Of a stretch of DNA of 64,000 nucleotides, positions 45,301-58,506 are shown in pieces. The stretch covers positions 41,234,601-41,298,600 of the forward strand of contig OX365948.1 in the NCBI GenBank assembly GCA_947247005.1. Direction: 5' to 3'. The notes beneath the pieces were generated by a model. The model did not search any database. It saw nothing but the letters and a program-made list of their open reading frames with translations, and had not been told where the DNA came from. Source of the stretch: Spisula solida (lineage: Eukaryota; Mollusca; Bivalvia; Venerida; Mactridae). Both the position numbers and the translations under genes were made by a program. The number at the start of each line of letters is the position of its first letter. The stretch's first letter is position 1.

Positions 45301-45647
45301 CTTTTTTTGAAGTGTTGCATGTTTAACTGGAAAACTTTATTCCGAAATTTGAGATGGCAGCACCTCAATGTGGGATAGGTTTGCCATAAGCCATATAAAT
45401 GTCAGTAAGTAATACAGTTTCCAATAGATTGATTGCTGACTTTTCATTTACCTAAAATACATATGTAAGGATCATTACATGAACCTGTATCACCAGGATG
45501 GTTTTCCGGGAAAAGTGATAAATAATTCAACAAGAAATGGGGTAAGCTGGTTCAACAGAGAAACTGTTTAAACCATCATTTATATCCTACTATTAGAACA
45601 GGTGAAAGTTTATGTCCAAGATACAAGTATACGATCATTGCTCATCA

Positions 45648-45983
45648 GGCCGAACTTAAAATATTCTTGGTTTCCCCATCCCGAACCTAGCAGATTTAGA
45701 ATGGGTAGGTAGGGTTAAAAATTTTTTTTGGAACCGTTTCAGTATGATAATTATTGGTTAAGACATACAAATAATGAAATTTAGAATTAACTTTAAGGTG
45801 AACACCAACAGTCTTAAAGTTAATGGTAAGAAAGAAGTCAGTAAACAAAAATTAACATTTTCACTTCCAATTTTTAATAAAAAAAATATTATTTCAATTT
45901 GGGCAATAAAATATTTTGGGTAGGGCCCTTTTTAGTCGGGTAGGTAGGGGATGGGGAAACAAACAATGTTTTATTTTAGGCCC
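45648..45983 (+). mobile_element. MITE pair member 1, ~336 bp
   Basis: The left end GGCCGAACTTAAAATATTCT then GGTTTCCCCATCCC and the right end, reverse complemented, GGGCCTAAAATAAAACATTG then TTTGTTTCCCCATCCC, form long imperfect terminal inverted repeats. The whole element recurs inverted at 51668-51990. Confidence 0.8.
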
Positions 45984-46563
45984 CACTTAGAGAAAATTAT
46001 ACTCACAAGCAAAACAGCACATATAGTCACAGTAAAACTGTACTACATTTTTATTTGAGACATTATCCTCCAGTGATTTTTTTGCTTCTTTCGGAAAGGG
46101 TCCGTTCAGATTGGGAATTTTCTTGTTTTAATTTTGAGAGAAATTTTATACTAACTTGAGAAGAAATTACTTGCAAGAAAAACAGCACAAACATTTTCAC
46201 TGTATCTTATGGTTATATATGAGAGCATCATCTTTCAGTTGGGGGGAGGGGAAACAGGTGTTGTTGGAATCATACCAAATCAAATAGTTTGAAGTCTTGA
46301 TTGTAACACAATGGTATAATTAAGCAGATGAAGTGATGATCGGTGCCAAAGAATGGACCAGTTTTCTATTGTTTTTCCTTGTAATCATAAACCCAATTTG
46401 TCTGTAACTTAACGATAATTGGACAAACTTTTGGCTTATGTTCACCATAGCTTTACGCTAAGATATTACACACACCATTTGATACTACACATTTTGACAT
46501 ACGTAGTTATTACATATAATAAATTCTAAGCATTTTCAACATTGTATTAGCAGTTTATATCCA

Positions 46564-46790
46564 ACAAGTAATTAAGAATTGCAAGCAATACAGAAGTCCC
46601 CTACCGGTTTTAAGCCATTTTCAATGTTTCTGTTGCCATAGCAACCACAATTTTGTTCGGAATCAAAATATTTTTGGACGTGCATTATCCCCTTATTGCC
46701 CCCTATCCACATACCATGTTTCATCAACGTAGCTTAAAAATCCAGTCAAGATCCAGATTTTTTGACGGACGGACGGACTGACTGACTGGG
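46564..46790. mobile_element. Pearl/HINE-like element with (ACTG)n, copy 2, right end truncated
   Basis: It is more than 90 percent alike by eye to 3456-3660: ACAAGTAATTAAGAATTGCA, TCCCCTACCGGTTTTAAGCC, GTTGCCATAGCAACCACAAT, then GACGGACGGACGGACTGACT. It stops inside the short microsatellite with no terminal hairpin. Confidence 0.8.
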
Positions 46791-47498
46791 TACGATTCTT
46801 GAATTGATCAGTTTATGTTCTTCCACATGTCATACCTGTCATATCACCCGCCGGGAGGCTAATTCTCTGCCGGGAGACAAATTCTCCAGTAATTTCAGTA
46901 TTCCTTTCCGTGGGATACAAAAATCTCACGTTACAAAAAAAAAAAAAAAATATCCTTAACAATCATATCTTGAACCCATCAAATGACATTCGAACGTTAA
47001 AATGAATTAAAATAGCTCGTAATAATGTTATTGGTGCTCTTTCTTGTCTAACACACTATCGTTGGACAGGTCCCAGAATAAAATGTTGTGATCCAGACAG
47101 AATTTGATGGTAGTAAAAAAACTTTATTGAAAGCCCTGCAGTATGTTAGATCAACATTAAAGTTTCATACAAACTAGTACGGTAATGTAGATCTCGATAA
47201 ATAGAACAAGTCCGAAAGCAACACTCAGATCAAAGACAGCGAAAAGTTACCATAGCCAAATCCGACATGCCTAAAGCCAGAATCATTTCAAGCGAGTGTT
47301 TGTCAGGCAATACAATTGAGTTAAAACAACAATGATGTTGTAAATTAGTTAAATAAATGTAAAGTTCAATTATCATGTGATCTTGACTTCCTAGAAATAT
47401 TATCAAACTCCTGACGAAAGACCGGATTCAGTTCTTGGGTATAACTTACATGTAGGTTTTTAATTTTCTTGCAGTTACAGGTACCGTAACTGATTATT

Positions 47499-47912
47499 GC
47501 ATACTTGTATACTTGTATACTTGCATACTTGGATACTTGTATACTTGTATACTTGCATACTTGCATACTTGCATACTTGCATACTTGTATACTTGCATAC
47601 TTGCATACTTGCATACTTGGATACTTGTATACTTGTATACTTGCATACTTGCATACTTGCATACTTGCATACTTGCATACTTGCATACTTGCATACTTGC
47701 ATACTTGCATACTTGCATACTTGCATACTTGCATACTTGGATACTTGCATACTTGCATACTTGCATACTTGCATACTTGCATACTTGCATACTTGGATAC
47801 TTGCATACTTGGATACTTGGATACTTGTATACTTGCATACTTGGATACTTGTATACTTGCATACTTGGATACTTGTATACTTGCATACTTGGATACTTGC
47901 ATACTTGTATAC
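47499..47912. repeat. Octanucleotide array (ATACTTGC)n, ~52 copies
   Basis: Unit ATACTTGC with variants ATACTTGG and ATACTTGT. An 8 bp unit without stops keeps all frames open on both strands, giving peptides such as YASMQVCK; these are not genes. Confidence 0.97.
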
Positions 47913-48959
47913 AGTAACTTCCGATGTATAGACCTCAGTGTGATAAATTTCAATACAAAACGCGCAGAACCCTTACTCATAGTATTTGAGTATTTAAGAT
48001 GACATGCAGAATTTACACGCTGTATTTGTGATTTTTTGTAACTAAATCCATGAGGTCAATGTCTCGATGCCCTCGGCCCCTCAAATCTGGAATTACACTT
48101 GTCCAGGGGTCTCAGCCTCGCCCCCTACATTCCCCCCAGAGTTAACAGTTCTAAGTGAAACAAACAGATGGTTATTTCTGGTCACAGGTACAAGTAACCA
48201 TATCACAAGTACCGATATCACAAGTAGCATAGAAGGGATATCACAAGTAGCATAGAAGGGATGATATATCACTGACACTAATCATTCGAAGGTGACTACA
48301 GCATATAATACATAGTGTTGACCTCGAGACTTGATTAAAACTAATGGTCAGTAATCATCCGGCAGTGATTGCTCGAAGAACTGCCATTATAGAGGGCTAT
48401 ACAGAAACTAATGACTTGTAATGATTTCAGGAATGTTTCTCATTAAATGACAGGTCAGAGTAGACCAGACCAGGAACACACAAGATATTGAAGGAAAACA
48501 ATATGGGATTGATAGATATGGTTCTAGTATCTGCTGAAACAGAAGGCCTCTTGAGCTTGTTTTCATTGCAATTCCCACAACAAGCCATGTTAAACTGATT
48601 TACGAGCCGACTTCAAACTAGTGCAGGCATTATGATACATGTAAGTGCTGAGGTGAAGAGTTGATAAGGTTAATGTTCTGCTTATTAAAGCTTCTTGGCA
48701 CAAACTGGCCATACCAAATGTATAAATTTGTAGTCATTCATGTTCTCAAGTCTTTGGTTTACTATTGCAATAATTTTGTGTCTACATGCACTGTTGAGTG
48801 CATTGCCTGAGTTCAATTAATTAGTTTTCCTGAAATTTATTCATTATCAGTATTGATTTTAAACTTGCCACTACCTGTAAGACTTTTATAATGCATGATC
48901 ATCATAGATCACAGTAGAATCTGTACATACATAATTATGTATGTGCATCTAGAAGGACT

Positions 48960-49215
48960 ACTTTTCATAAAACTACTTTTCATGGAACTATGTACACTTC
49001 ACTGAACTACTTTTCATAGAACTACTTTTTATCTAATTTCTATGAAACTTCTTTTCATGGATGTTGATATGGAACCACTTTTCTGCGATATATCATAATA
49101 GCACAGCTTCATCAAACATGGAACTACTTTTCTGCGATATATTATAATTGCACAGCTTCAACAAACATGGGACTACTTTCTGCTATATAATATAATTGCG
49201 CAGCTTCATCAAACA
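48960..49215. repeat. Mixed tandem repeat: GAACTACTTTTCAT and a ~55 bp unit
   Basis: Several GAACTACTTTTCAT(G/A) units are followed by three ~55 bp copies containing CTACTTTTCTGCGATATAT, CATAAT and GCACAGCTTCATCAAACATG. Confidence 0.8.
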
Positions 49216-51667
49216 GACTATTTGAATGTGTCATACCTCACCATAGGGAGTGACATTTACTGAGACAAAAAGACATCCAAACCCCTGGAGTAGATTTTTT
49301 GTTTCGACTAAGTGAAAATACAGACTCAAATGAAGCTTATTATGCCAGTAGATTGCACATAATTGTCCTCAACTACTAAATGTTACTGGATAAATTATAG
49401 AGTTCTTCCATGTTGAAGGTAGCAATAGTCATAATGAAGTTAATCAGACATGTTTATTCGTGCAAAATGAACCGATGTCAAAATCTCCAACATTTTAGTC
49501 ACATGATAACATGACATCCACCCATAACGACTACACATAATATGCATGTGACAAATAGACCTTGAAAGCCAAAGATGTTATGATATTGGACGTTCATATA
49601 GAATACACGCCATGCAGTCAACATCAATAAAAGTTATAATTTCAGCAACTGTATGAAAGAGAAATAAAAAATATTGCCTATTGGCAAAAATCTTGACATT
49701 TAGAATGTCATAGAAGGGGAAGATATGTTTTAACCAGATTCTATGCAATAACGGAACAGCAAGTTGGTAACACAAGCAAGTTAACGTCAATGTAATGATT
49801 CGTATGTCAAACAATTATGGTGGTTATTTATTTTATTTCAAGTATCAGCAAATTACGCAGAAATAACACTGGGAATACAAAGGCTATTATATAGTAAACA
49901 TCATTTAATTGGTGAAAGAATTTATATTCGTTTCACAGTCGTTATCAAAGCCTGCGTTCACAAGTAATTCCCATAATGCAGCGTGATTTCACATAATGTC
50001 AGATAATGAGTAGTTGTTACAGGCTCCTGTGGATTATCGTTGATCACGTTATGGCTTCCATAGATCATAGACTATCCATTGTAGTTAATGGCCACAGCAT
50101 GTCCACTATTAAACTGATCGATGTCCGATACCACCATACAATGTACAGAGGCATGCTCCAAATGACAAAAACAATATCAGAACCAATGTCAGTCTTATAG
50201 TCCAGTCAGGCTAAGAATACAGTGACGCAGCGGTCGAGTCCACTATTATGGTGTAAAACTAATCATAATCGCCAATACACGAGACAGCTATAATTTCAAT
50301 GCTAAACTAACATACTTATATTATTCGCACTACCTGTTCAGACAATGGTTGTAATATTTTGTGTACACATAAATGACTACGTCACTGTCACCATATCCTA
50401 ACTGGACTGTATATGATTTAACACAACATTTCTCCCTGTCTTGATATAAAGAGAGCTACATTTCACTATAAAGATTCACTTTTAAGTCACATGAGCACCC
50501 GTAAGTTGTATGGTGACTTTTGGCTGAAAAATCTCGTTTTTGCCATAGAACCCTTCCAAGTTGCCCGTGCACTGAATTTTTTTTTTTCGAAATCTCAGAA
50601 CTCCTGGCTTGCACAGTGTAATTTATATATCTATAATACATATGCTGTTACTGGCCCTAGAAGTTTAACAGAAGTTCTAGCAATGGATTTGGAGAATCCG
50701 ATTAGATCCTTAAAGGGTCACAAAATACCAAAGTTGTTAAAATAGTGCTGGTATGAATTAAGCTTTTGTGCTTCGTGTGAGTCAACTGAGAAAATACAAA
50801 ATGACTTAAATTGATATATGAGAGAATGAGCACATTCACATAGATCTGAATACCTCTACAAACATGATCTCTCCAATCACAACAGTTTAATGCTCTTGTT
50901 TTTGAGGTAGTTCTTGAAGCAATTTTAGCATTGTATATATAATATTAGTTCAATTAAGTAGTTTAATTAGTCACCAGACATAATACACCTTATGACCGGG
51001 ACAACTGTTTCCAAAATCATTCTACGAAAACTGGCAACCATACAGACTGTATCAATGTGCTATTGGCTGTTCATCAATTATTAATTCGTTAAGTAAACAG
51101 ATACACGAGAAATACAGCGAAATAATTCCGTTAACAGTTTTATATAATTCCCATAAAATTTCGATGAATCATTAACGTTGGATGTGCCTCATAATGCACA
51201 TTGCAATAACTCTATAAATCGTTGAAAATAAAATAGCAAAACTAATAAAAGTTGCAACTGGAAATAAAAAGATTCATTGAGCTGAGCTTATGGAATTTGA
51301 TTCTGACAAAACTTGTTTACAGGCCTCGATCTCCTGAAACATCTCAATCTTAGCAAGATCTCATCTCAAATATTGGTAGGTGGCTTTAGCTATAATTTCC
51401 ATGCGAGGCTGAACCCAAAATTAGCATCACTAAACAGAAATGTTGTTCTGGGTTTATTAAAGTAAAATTTCAAGAGCGGGAATTTCAGATTTAGCTCTAA
51501 TTCCGATTCTGATTTTAGCAAAATCTCAATTTGAGTTGAGATTTCTACTTGAGATGCTTCGGGAGATCTGGGCCTGTACTCATAACAGAGAAACATTTTT
51601 TAAGCTTAATGGCACAACCTGTTTATCACTTAGAGAAAGTAGACGAATAAGCAACACGAAGCATCAT

Positions 51668-51990
51668 GGGGCCTAAAATAAAATATTGTTTGTTTCCCCA
51701 TCCCCTACCTACCCGATTTAAAAGGGCCCTACCCAAAATATTTTATTGCCCAAATTGAAATATTTTTTTTATTAAAAATTGGAAGTAAAAATTTTATTCT
51801 TTTGTTTACTGGCTTCTTTCTTACCATTAAATTTAAGGCTGTTGGTTTTTTAAATTTCATTGTTTGTATGTCTTAACTAATAACTATCATACTGAAACAA
51901 TGCCAAAAAAAATATTAACCCTACCTACCTACCCATTCTAAATCTGCTAGGATCGGGAAGGGGAAACAATGAATATTTTAAGTTTGGCCT
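51668..51990 (-). mobile_element. MITE pair member 2, ~323 bp, inverted to 45648-45983
   Basis: It reads GGGCCTAAAATAAAATATTG, TTTCCCCATCCCCTACCTAC, AAAGGGCCCTACCCAAAATA and so on, the reverse complement of the 45648-45983 element across its full length. It ends GGGGAAACAATGAATATTTT, AAGTTTGGCC. Confidence 0.8.
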
Positions 51991-52439
51991 GGTTCGAATC
52001 AGACATAAATATCAAAGCCTATCAGTGGATTCACCATAAACACATGGTATGCACAAAATCAATTTGATCGAGTAAGAACAAAGGATATTGAAAACTTCAA
52101 ATATCGTAACAAATGAACATAAGGAAATTGTTATTTAAATTATATATAATCATCAATAGTAAAAAAGTCTTGTAACTCAACAATTCAGTAATGTTCGTCC
52201 ACAAATTAACTACATTTCAAGCGAACATTCTAAACGTCTTTCCTTGTAAATCAACATGAACTGAACAACACAAAAGCAATTGAAGCATGTAAAATGTCTC
52301 AGTCATTGGAAATGTCAGTGTGATTAAGGTCTGGAGACATTCACTGAATACGCAAGACAAGACGGTTTTAGTACTTAGAAAACTCAGAAACTCAATTGAA
52401 GTAAATTAAAGAGATTCAATAACAACAACAGAGAAAGAA

Positions 52440-52565
52440 GTAGAGCATTGTGGGAACTTTATGTCATGTGATCAAAGAGAACTAGAGCATTGTGGGAAAT
52501 TTATGTCATGTGATCAAAGAGAACTAGAGCATTTTGGGAACTTTTATGTCATGTGATCACAGAAT
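52440..52565. repeat. ~42 bp minisatellite, 3 copies
   Basis: Unit TAGAGCATTGTGGGAACTTT, ATGTCATGTGATCAAAGAGA, AC. A separate 21 bp ATAAACTTTCGGCAAATTATC repeat follows at 52730-52785. Confidence 0.85.
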
Positions 52566-54039
52566 CAAACTGTTGAGTAAGTTCATGACAAAATAACTTA
52601 AAGCCATAAATTTCTACATCACAGTAGATCAGAAATTTATTAGAAAATCGAAAATGCATGCATTTGTAAATGATTAGTCAAATAAGGTGCTCAATTAAAA
52701 TAAAATCAGTTTAAGCTTTCAACAAATTATCATAAACTTTCGGTAAATTATCATAAACTTTCGGCAAATTATCATAAACTAAAATACAATTTCAAATGTT
52801 ATTTTGACATTGTTTTGACATGAAGCAAAGTAGGAGATATAATGATTATGTTATTAAAAGTGGAGTCACAAACATTCAAGTCTGTTTAGATTGAAGGCTC
52901 GATAAAATGAGAAGTATACCATGGCAACCGGAATGCTTTTTACCTCACAGATAAAATCAGAAATGAATTTCCAGCAGACCTATACATCATATTCACACAA
53001 TTCTCCATAAGCAACAAAATCTTAAGACCCTAGGAATCAGAAATGTTTTTTATAGCTGTAAATCAAATTTTTTTGGTGAGGTGCAAATTCCGCACATTCA
53101 CTGGTTTATATTTTCTATAAATCTACTTTTTGTGGAAAATTTTATTAGATGACATCACTGAAGGATTTATATTTTCATTTTCTTACATTTCCTTCCGTCC
53201 TTTATGTTCATCACAAAAATTGCGAAAAATATGACATGCACGCAAAAATTGTCGATGTACAGTATTTTCATATCTTAAGTGGTTATAATGTATGATGTTA
53301 TTTATATATACATCTGCAATGAGATCCCCAGATTTGCCCATTGCGGCACTGCAGACATCTTGTTCCTATTTACGTCACTGTAGACATCTTGTTTGAATTA
53401 AATGGTTTTTGTATGAAATGAAGAAGCGTATAAACTCACAGCTTTGTTTTAATAGCACATTTTGATAAAACATTATCATTTCACACCATTTTTTACTTCT
53501 TTTCCAAAGATTTTTATCCTTATTCCTTGGCATCGGCCCCAGAAACCCCAGCAACAAGCAGCAGGATACCCCATTTCTTGGAAATACATAAGCCTATAAA
53601 ATAGCTTCAATCACCTGGGTATGTAAGTGCTTTCCTCTGATTCCGGGAAATTGAAAAGATAAAGTTTTATCTCGATTTATTCAGACAAGGTTTCGTAGCG
53701 CCCCGAATCTTTCTGCTTATTAACTGTAACGTTACAACAAGTTTCATGAGCCAATGAACATGTGAGAAAACCAGGCTCATTACATAACTTCCCTTGTACA
53801 AGTTCTTTAGTCCTTCCATTCTCAACCACTTTTTTTCTAATTCTTGAAGATCATCAGAAAATGTCTAGTATTACAGCTGTTGATATCATTAACAAGAAAG
53901 GTTAGAATATTTGCATGGGAATTAATTGAATAAAATAACACTCCGAATTCCTTCAAGGTAAAATGTTGGCAAATACTAATTAATCAAAGAAATTAAGAAG
54001 ACAATCATGGCAAACATATTAGTCAAATCCTAATGCTGT

Positions 54040-54345
54040 ACATGTTTACTGGATCCGGCTGTGGATCTCGATTTGACCAGGGATCATAATGCCACGGATC
54101 ACAATGCCACAGTTCTAGCAACTGGGTCTCGCTGTGGATCAGGATGATGTGGATCTGGCATGTGGATCTGGCATGTGGTGGATCAAAAAAATGTGGATCT
54201 GGCATATGGATCAGGATGGATCTGGATGCCATTGATCTGGTATGTGGATCTGGCATGTGGATCAGGATGCTGTGGATCTGGATGCCATGGATCTGGCATG
54301 TGGATCAGGATGTGGATCCTGATGCACTGGATCCTGTGATCAGGA
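54040..54345. repeat. GATC-dense repeat GTGGATCTGGCAT/GTGGATCAGGAT
   Basis: Variable mixture of GTGGATCTGGCAT and GTGGATCAGGATG modules, with GATC roughly every 10-13 bp. The open frames on both strands here come from this repeat. Confidence 0.85.
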
Positions 54346-54893
54346 TGACAGCAACATGGCACAAACATTATGCACCCCACCCTCAGTAACACGATTCCCA
54401 ACGAAATGTTGACAGACAAGATAGTTCCATCTTATCTTAAATATCTTATGGAAGGAAAAAAACCAAGACATATTTCACTCATTTCTGCGCTTTTTACAAC
54501 AAATGTTTGATCCATGTAGTATGTCAGTATGTAACAAACAACATCTTCTAGAGACATTAGGCATGTTTTTGTCTAACATTGATATCACTAATTCCCGGCA
54601 ATTTGTTTTATCTTCTACATAAAATTTGTAGACTGCTAAATATTCTTAAGACAAAATGTTATATGCATTTGTTAAACATACAGAAAAAAATACCAAAAAA
54701 ATCACTTTTTCCAAAATAAAAATTCAAAAAGAAATTAAATTGTAGATTTCTACTTTTATTGTTTATTGATGACATTTGAAAGTCGAAAGCTCAATATATC
54801 TGGATTATAAGTTTTCATGGAATATTTTTGTAAAATATGCAAAGTAAATAACAACTAATCAGTTTTATCCTAACTGATACCAGAAAACATATA

Positions 54894-55774
54894 CAGTGGT
54901 ACCTCTCTTGAGCGACATTTGTGGGAGACAGAAATAGTGTTTGTTGTAGAGAGGGAGCCGTTGTGGAGAGGGATTGTTCTTCTTACAGACCGTTGAATAA
55001 ATAGCATGATTTAACCTCCAAAATATGTACATGGTGTACTGTACACAAGCAGCGTGTCATAATTAGTAAAGATGAATACAGTGTATTGAGGTTGCTAACT
55101 ACTGACCAGATTATGATCTTATTAATTCAATAAAAGTAAATTATTTCGCCGATTTTGTCATGAAAATAAGTACTGACTACAATGTACATACAAAATAACA
55201 GAATGTTCGTGCACACCAATTTAAATACATGACGGTCCGGATCGGACGGGCTTGAGACGGTACCGTATGCCCGACGCCATTTGTATTAAAATAAACAAAC
55301 GCTTTCCTTTTTCTTGTTAGAAAAGATGCATTAATTGTCACTTTATTTTAATCAGAAGTAACAAGTTTTCTCACCTTACCCTGACCAAAGTTATTATACA
55401 GACAACCAATGAATGAAAACAATCTAATCGTCGTAATTATCCAATTAGACCAAGCCACAATTTGTTAATCGTGTCACAATGCAAGTGTGAAAAATAGCGA
55501 TTTACAAGCTTCTCAATGAAGATTAGTATACCATATTCACACATTTTGGCAGACACTGTCAATACTTATGAAAACGATCAAAAACTGACTTAACCTATGC
55601 CGGTCCGGAGAGGTAATTCTTAGTGTCGGTACGACTTTTGAGTGACGTTTGTCGTTGAAGGGAGGTGTCGTTTCTCGGAGGGAAATTAACGTTAAAATTG
55701 CATGGGAGGAATTTTGAATGTCGTTTAAAGGAGGGAGTCGTTTGAGAGAGGTGACGTTACGAGAGGGAACACTG
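54894..55774. mobile_element. TA-flanked inverted-repeat element, ~0.88 kb (pogo/Tigger-like termini)
   Basis: TA|CAGTGGTACCTCTCTTGAGC at the left and, reverse complemented from the right, TA|CAGTGTTCCCTCTCGTAACG. Both sides then carry GACGACTCCCTC-type sequence. CAGTGNTNCCTCTC with TA target sites is typical of Tc1/mariner-superfamily pogo elements. No transposase frame is visible, so it is non-autonomous. Confidence 0.7.
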
Positions 55775-56486
55775 TATATATATATATATATATATATGAA
55801 GATATTCACCAACAAACAACAACAACTGAGGGAACACCTTGACTGTCTATTCCAACACTATAAATATTGAGATAGGCACTATTCCAACAATTTCATCGGA
55901 GCATATATATATTATATATATACAAGGCTACTTTTGTCAGACAACAGAATAACTCTGTACACCCCTAGTTCAATTACCCTGGTACCCATTTAAATATATC
56001 TAAGTTAATTCAGAAGACTTTTTCAAAAAGTTTAAGATTTTGCACAGAATTGACATGACACCAGTTGTCAAAGGTTGTTTTTTGAAGGTTTTCAAAGAAG
56101 AATTCATTGGATCAGTGTGGAAACTTGTAATTTTGTTTGTCGAAGGTTTTCAAAAGAATGCATTTGACCAATTGCTATACTTATTATACATAGAGGTACT
56201 TGTTTGACATCTGGCGTACTGTACTACAAATAGGTTGTGGACGTAAGAAGGCAAGATCAGAGTGTGACACTGGTTAAGCAAGGGTGAGACCGTTAAGATG
56301 AGAGATCCTACTGATTCTGTGTAAAACTTGCAATCTAGCTGACCCGAGGCATACCGATCGAGTCTCTACTGGAAAGATGAATGTGTGAGACCAAAGACAA
56401 AGCGTGTGAGACCAAACCACGGCAATCTCGTGTACTTATTTCCCCTATCACTATATAGACCATGTGTCTAGTCTATATGACTGTAT

Positions 56487-56780
56487 TCAACAACACATAA
56501 AAAACAGACGCCAGATAAAGCAATAAGGAAAATGGATTTTATACACATTTACAGTGTGAATGGTACCCAGCCTAAAGGCAATGAAGGCAGTAAAGATAGT
56601 CATCATGTTTTCTTCCATGCTAGGACCCAGCATATTTCGACACAGCTTCCGATAATGATAAAAGAAGAGCTCGGGGCGAGACCAGACTTTAACCCTATCT
56701 GATAACACTATCTTCAGATAATCATCCAATTTTTCATCTAAGCTGCCTTTTTTCGTTTGAGAGTTTTCGAAGATATTCCA
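56487..56780 (-). other. Unrecognised 98-codon open frame
   Basis: Open from just after a TAA to a stop at 56487. It includes SLDEKLDDYLKIVLSDRVKV, WSRPELFFYHYRKLCRNMLG, PSMEENMMTIFTAFIAFRLG. The first 75 residues have a protein-like mix (charged, aromatic, one Cys), unlike the nearby AT-rich frames; the end is low-quality. I do not recognise a family. It could be an orphan exon, a transposon relic or chance. No clear acceptor was found, and a GT lies after AGGCTGG. Confidence 0.25.
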
Positions 56781-58268
56781 TTAAAACATCAGTCAAATAT
56801 CACCACGTTTCCAGAGCAACATCAGTCACATATCACCATGTTTCCATGGCAAATCTGATAAAACTCAAGTTCCTTGAAAATTCTGATACTTTTTTTATTA
56901 AATGCTGAATACTAGAATTAGCTCGAATATATATTACATACTATAGTAAAATTTTCATACATATGTAACAAGCATAATCCGTCCTAGACAACTTAGCGTT
57001 TCAGTTTTTCTGTCATCTACAGTTATTAAAAGAATTGACCAACTGTTGAATCAGAACTGTCACACCCCCTCTCCCCAGGCACAGACCGGGTTAGCCAATA
57101 TAGTATTTTTATTGTTCACATGTCAAAACACAAAAGTCTACATCTCAGTACATACTTTCCTACAAACACTCAATCCAATTACCAGGGTCATTAAGTCTGG
57201 TAAATGGTAAACTATAATAGAGCAATGTTAAATTAAACATGACAATTGCAGACTAATGTTGAACACTGCTTGATAAGCCTAATCTATCTACGGTATTCTG
57301 TGGCCCTCCAAAAAGATTTCCAACAATTATAAAAGAGTAATTGCAGACACAAGGTAAGCAATGATTTATTAAAGTTTCAGTAGTAATTACTAGAACGAGG
57401 TTGAATGCAGTGGTTGTAAGAATTACAAACCAACAAAAGTTAATAGAAAATAAAGTTGAACTGACATCCAACATTTAACTTATAATCAATTTGTTTTCTC
57501 CGATCCATGATAAATTTTCGAAAAAACATGACACATGGTAACATCCATAGATTTTGAATGACACAAACGAAGGTCCAATTCAACCATAACCTCTGCTAAA
57601 ACTTGGTTCTAAGAAAAATAAAACCACTCAAGTATACTGTGAGTTACCATCATGATGTCCTGGACATTCCTGCAAGGTTTCATGATCATAGCTAAGTCTT
57701 TCAGGAAAAATGCCAAAAACAATGATTGACCGTTTTAAATCTTTTCCAATTGGAAAACTTGGAAAATCAACCAGTCTTGGTCACTAACTACGAGAAGACA
57801 ATGCAAGCTTTTTCTGTCAACAGGTCAGTCAAGTTAATCCTTTACATTAACTAACAGATACCCAGTTCCTGATAAAGGCCAAGTTAGAGAGTGCATACTA
57901 TTCGGACCAACACCATATAAAGTTACAATGGAATCATGGAATAAAAAAGTTAAGATTTCAGACTGAGGGTTATCAAATGAGGTATATAACAAATCATGCT
58001 CAGTTAGTTCATTAATATTATATGAGTGTGGGGTGGAGATAAGACAAGTGTTTAATGGGCAGGCTGATGATGGTTCTCGTCAAGATCCTTATCCTATCCA
58101 CCCAGATCGATACATATACAAACACATCATAATGTGATCTAATGGATAATGAGGAACCTATAGAGATAAAACAATACCCGCCTGATAAAACATTAACATA
58201 AACACACATTGTATAGTAAATAATACAAGAGAAATCAAGACAATATGAGCAGTCATATAGCACTCAAG

Positions 58269-58506
58269 GGTACTGTTTTATCAAAGCACTAACGAAAATC
58301 ATAAAGTTACGCTCTAATTTAAATTCCATATAATGCTTTTGCAACTGCAAATAGGGGACAGATATTGTTTGCAGGAGATCATTAACTGAATCACTGTTAA
58401 TAACCACTATTCCTTTACCACGGTTTGTCGCAGTCAAAGAATTATAAAGAATTTCAATTTGAGCGTAACTTTAAGATTTTCGTAAGTGCTTTGATAAAAC
58501 AGTACC
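58269..58506. mobile_element. TA-type MITE, ~238 bp, with ~58 bp terminal inverted repeats
   Basis: GGTACTGTTTTATCAAAGCA at the left and TGCTTTGATAAAACAGTACC at the right are perfect inverted copies, extended by CTNACGAAAATC and AAAGTTACGCTC with few mismatches. The TA inside GGTACTG may be the target site. Confidence 0.88.

Noticed and set aside
47366..48002. Open frames up to 204 codons on both strands (YASMQVCK / YLHTCILA peptides)
   Set aside because: They arise from the (ATACTTGC)n array, which has no stop in any frame.
51985..52000. Isolated GGTTCGAATC (B box-like) next to a MITE
   Set aside because: No A box at the right distance and no tRNA fold.
53375..53580. Minus-strand open frame with PRNKDKNLWKRSKKWCEM
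   Set aside because: Short, ends in low-complexity sequence, no splice context; more likely a transposon scrap or chance.
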